Part shown: positions 61,511-64,000 of the stretch, piece by piece | How positions within the stretch are numbered: the stretch's first letter is position 1 | Layout: each line of letters starts with the position of its first letter | Assembly (NCBI RefSeq): GCF_000430025.1 | Contig: NZ_AUCZ01000003.1 | Coordinates: forward strand, 124,001-188,000 | DNA: 64,000 nucleotides | Reading direction: 5' to 3' | From: Flavobacterium suncheonense GH29-5 = DSM 17707 | GTDB lineage: Bacteria > Bacteroidota > Bacteroidia > Flavobacteriales > Flavobacteriaceae | Program-made: the position numbers and the translations under genes | The notes under the pieces: model-generated | The model's input: the letters and a program-made list of their open reading frames with translations, nothing else | The model's database searches: none | What the model was told of the DNA's origin: nothing

Positions 61511-62902
61511 ATGAACAAATTTTCAAGCTTATTGGTCGTATCTCTGTTAAGCGGAACAATTACGCTTGGCGCTTATAAATTATTTTTGGAGGAAAATCCA
61601 GGTTCAGAAAGTAAACTTTCGATAACATCGGACAATTACGCCCGAAACGTAAGTCTTGGTGCAGAAAATGTAGATTTTACCACGGCTGCCGAAAACGCAG
61701 TGCATTATGTGGTACACGTAAAAAACGTTACCGTATCTGAAATTCCTTCCAACCCGATTATGGAATATTTTTACGGATATCGGGGCGGACAGCAGCAAAC
61801 TCAAATCGGAACCGGTTCGGGAGTCATTATCACCGAAGACGGTTACATTGTAACCAACAATCACGTAATCCAGAATGCCACGGAACTGGAAGTAACTCTA
61901 AATAACAACAAATCGTATAAAGCAAAATTAATCGGTACCGACAGCAAAATGGACATCGCACTGTTAAAAGTCGATGCCGAAGAAAAACTGCCGTATGCCA
62001 CTTTCGGGAATTCCGACAATATGAAAGTGGGCGAATGGGTTTTGGCAGTCGGAAATCCTTACAACCTGAATTCTACTGTTACGGCAGGAATTGTATCGGC
62101 GAAAGCCCGAAATTTAAGTAAAGACGGCATTCAGTCATTCATTCAGACCGATGCAGCCGTGAACCCCGGAAACAGTGGCGGTGCTTTGGTTAATACACGC
62201 GGGGAACTGGTGGGAATCAACACGATGATTTCTTCACCAACCGGAAGTTATGCGGGTTACTCGTTTGCCGTTCCGTCTAACATCACCCGAAAAATCATCG
62301 AGGATTTAATGGAATACGGCAACGTACAAAGAGGCGTTTTAGGTGTGGAAGGCCGTGAACTGAACAGCGCTGCTTCCAAAGAATTCGGTGTAAAACAAAC
62401 ACAGGGTTTTTATGTGAATGCCGTGTCGAAAAATTCAGGTGCTGAAAAAGCCGGACTAAAACAGGGCGACATCATCGTGCGATTAGACAATCAGCCGGTT
62501 AACAGCTTTACCGACTTGTCCTCTTACATCAATACCAAACGGCCAAATGACGTGATTCAGGTAGGCATTATCCGAAATGGTGATGAGAAAACCGTACCGG
62601 TTCGCCTAACCAAAAAAGAATTGGTGAATGTAGATTACAACGGTTTCGAGTTTGAAGATTTAGATGCCGCCGACAAAAAGCGCTTCCGATTGAATGAAGG
62701 CGTAAAAATCAAAGACGTATCCAACGAAGAATACATGGAATATGCCGAAGTACTGAAAGGAAGTGTCATTCTGCGCATCGACGGCAACAAAGTAACCTCG
62801 ATGGAACAGGCTTCGCGTATTCTGAACTCGAAAGCAAACAATCAGAAATTCCGTGTGGAACTGATTACGCAGCGCGGCGAACGCCTGCAGATGTTCCTGT
62901 AA
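61511..62902 (+). CDS. DegP/HtrA-type periplasmic serine protease
   Basis: 463 residues. N-terminal membrane anchor or signal (FSSLLVVSLLSGTITLGAYK); trypsin-like domain with catalytic His (IVTNNHVIQNA), Asp (DSKMDIALLKV) and Ser (NPGNSGGALVN); then two PDZ domains (RGVLGVEGRELNS; GVKIKDVSNEEYMEYAEVLKGSVI). Degrades misfolded envelope proteins. An intrinsic terminator follows. Confidence 0.95.
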   Translation: MNKFSSLLVVSLLSGTITLGAYKLFLEENPGSESKLSITSDNYARNVSLGAENVDFTTAAENAVHYVVHVKNVTVSEIPSNPIMEYFYGYRGGQQQTQIGTGSGVIITEDGYIVTNNHVIQNATELEVTLNNNKSYKAKLIGTDSKMDIALLKVDAEEKLPYATFGNSDNMKVGEWVLAVGNPYNLNSTVTAGIVSAKARNLSKDGIQSFIQTDAAVNPGNSGGALVNTRGELVGINTMISSPTGSYAGYSFAVPSNITRKIIEDLMEYGNVQRGVLGVEGRELNSAASKEFGVKQTQGFYVNAVSKNSGAEKAGLKQGDIIVRLDNQPVNSFTDLSSYINTKRPNDVIQVGIIRNGDEKTVPVRLTKKELVNVDYNGFEFEDLDAADKKRFRLNEGVKIKDVSNEEYMEYAEVLKGSVILRIDGNKVTSMEQASRILNSKANNQKFRVELITQRGERLQMFL

Positions 62903-62926
62903 TCCGTATGAAAGCATTTAAAACAG

Positions 62927-62958
62927 AACCCGGTCGAAAGATCGGGTTTTTGTTTTTT
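62927..62958 (+). terminator. Terminator after the HtrA gene
   Basis: AACCCGGTC (62927-62935) pairs with GATCGGGTT (62940-62948) closing a GAAA tetraloop, followed by T-rich sequence. Confidence 0.85.
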
Positions 62959-62996
62959 TTAGCAAAATATTTTTCGCCAATCTGATTAAAAATCAA

Positions 62997-63004
62997 TATT
63001 TTTG
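62997..63004 (+). promoter_or_regulatory. GAPDH gene -7 box TATTTTTG
   Basis: Exact TAnnTTTG, 29 bases before the ATG at 63034. Confidence 0.6.
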
Positions 63005-63033
63005 CACCAAATTTTAACAACACAAAATAACAC

Positions 63034-64000
63034 ATGAACAATTCCGCTTTATACGAAAAAGAATTGGCTTTTCAGGCAGACCGAAGAAGAGCCGGTGTAG
63101 AATTAATCAAGATTATCAGTGATTTATGGTACGACAAGTCAATTGAGTTGGTACTTTTCCGCAACCAGTTGATTGACCGCAATGTGAGTGACATCATCAA
63201 TTTACACGAATATGCTGTGGAATTCGTTCAGAAACCGATTAACGTATTCGATTCTGTGGAAATTGCACGCGCCATTCAGGCTTTGGATTTACCACCTTCC
63301 CGAATCGACATTGGTAAATTAACGTACGAATATCATTTAGAAGACGACAAATACAACGATGCTACGGCTTTCGTTATCGACAAACTAAAAGAAGCCAAAG
63401 ACACTTCCGAAATCAAACCAAAAGACGTGGTACTTTACGGATTCGGACGTATCGGACGTTTGTTGGCCCGCGAAATGATGTCTAAAGTAGGAAAAGGACA
63501 GCAATTGCGTTTGCGCGCTATCGTAACCCGGGATAAAAATGATGCGGTTCTGTTAGAGAAACGCGCTTCTTTATTGCGTTACGACTCGGTTCACGGCGAT
63601 TTTGAAGGTTCTGTTTCCGCCGACGTGGAAAACAATGCTTTAATCATCAACGGTGCTACGGTTCACATCATTACGGCAAATTCTCCGGAAGAAATCGACT
63701 ATACGGCTTATGGTATTAACGATGCTTTGGTTATTGACAACACCGGTGCTTTCACTACGGAAGAAGCTTTAAGCCGTCACTTAACCTCAAAAGGCGTTGA
63801 CAAAGTTTTATTAACGGCTCCGGGTAAAGGCGTGCCAAACATCGTTTACGGGGTTAATCACGAAGACTACAACCCGGACGAAGTAAAAATCTGGTCGGCC
63901 GCTTCTTGTACTACCAACGCAATTACTCCGGTTTTAGCGGCTATCGAAGAGACTTTAGGCGTTGTAAAAGGACACTTGGAAACGATTCACGCGTATACTA
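63034..64000 (+). CDS. Glyceraldehyde-3-phosphate dehydrogenase, long form (3' end outside window)
   Basis: Open to the window edge with 322 residues visible. An N-terminal extension of about 130 residues precedes the NAD-binding YGFGRIGRLLARE, and the active-site Cys is in SAASCTTNAITP. This long GAPDH is typical of Bacteroidota, which often carry it besides the normal 330-residue enzyme. Glycolytic or gluconeogenic role; the direction is not decided by sequence. Confidence 0.93.
   Translation, partial: MNNSALYEKELAFQADRRRAGVELIKIISDLWYDKSIELVLFRNQLIDRNVSDIINLHEYAVEFVQKPINVFDSVEIARAIQALDLPPSRIDIGKLTYEYHLEDDKYNDATAFVIDKLKEAKDTSEIKPKDVVLYGFGRIGRLLAREMMSKVGKGQQLRLRAIVTRDKNDAVLLEKRASLLRYDSVHGDFEGSVSADVENNALIINGATVHIITANSPEEIDYTAYGINDALVIDNTGAFTTEEALSRHLTSKGVDKVLLTAPGKGVPNIVYGVNHEDYNPDEVKIWSAASCTTNAITPVLAAIEETLGVVKGHLETIHAYT

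Overview
The window comes from a member of the Bacteroidota, almost certainly a Flavobacterium-like Flavobacteriaceae. The evidence is type IX secretion (T9SS) C-terminal sorting domains, TonB receptors, many lipoproteins with a Cys lipobox, promoters with the flavobacterial TAnnTTTG -7 box, little use of Shine-Dalgarno sites, and housekeeping genes of flavobacterial type (long-form GAPDH, hisS, dnaA, dapF, mltG). No tRNA, rRNA, CRISPR array, IS element or prophage was recognised.

Layout. 1-8.2 kb: a partial T9SS-secreted protein, an esterase, a Dus enzyme, a barrel protein, hisS, a MacB-type permease and prmC. 8.4-13.2 kb: a nitrite reductase unit (nirK fused to cytochrome c, a stand-alone copy of that cytochrome, a NirV-like protein, a SCO copper chaperone and a porin). 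13.2-19.5 kb (minus): one long operon of Ric/YtfE repair protein, class III ribonucleotide reductase (nrdD with a separately encoded glycyl-radical domain, nrdG), a 12-TM protein of unknown function, a CopD-like protein, a hemerythrin and a lipoprotein. 19.8-26.9 kb: the nitric oxide reductase operon (norC, norB, norQ, norD, hemerythrin-PAS, a signal-bearing beta carbonic anhydrase, norE-like, norF-like). 26.9-27.2 kb: a candidate small RNA. 27.3-33.7 kb: a clade II nitrous oxide reductase operon (cytochrome c, lipoprotein NosZ, a membrane protein, nosL, nosD, nosF, nosY), then a truncated hemoglobin. 34.2-40.2 kb: a fasciclin lipoprotein, a second copy of the 12-TM family co-transcribed with a Crp/Fnr regulator, and a divergent copper-uptake set ending in an OprC/NosA-like TonB receptor. 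40.2-47.5 kb: a minus operon of a NorC-like cytochrome, a NorB-like protein lacking key catalytic residues, nadA, nadB and a FUSC protein, divergent from an uncharacterised 612-aa nitronate-monooxygenase-like protein. 47.6 kb: an NsrR-like Rrf2 regulator. 48-64 kb: housekeeping genes, plus an AT-rich accessory patch with a frameshifted metalloprotease and a repeat-rich T9SS protein.

The window therefore carries nearly all of the nitrite to N2 half of denitrification together with copper supply, NO defence and anaerobic dNTP and NAD synthesis. Two regulatory codes link the genes. An FNR-type palindrome (TGAY-N4-RTCA) starts 35-36 bp upstream of a TAnnTTTG-like box at seven loci, two of which appear to fire in both directions. 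A second inverted repeat (AAARGAY-N6-RTCYTTW, 7-6-7) lies at the nirK, norC, ric and small-RNA promoters and is a plausible NsrR operator. The most novel leads are the candidate small RNA, the degenerate NorCB-like pair linked to nadAB, the split NrdD, the duplicated 12-TM family and the 612-aa protein.
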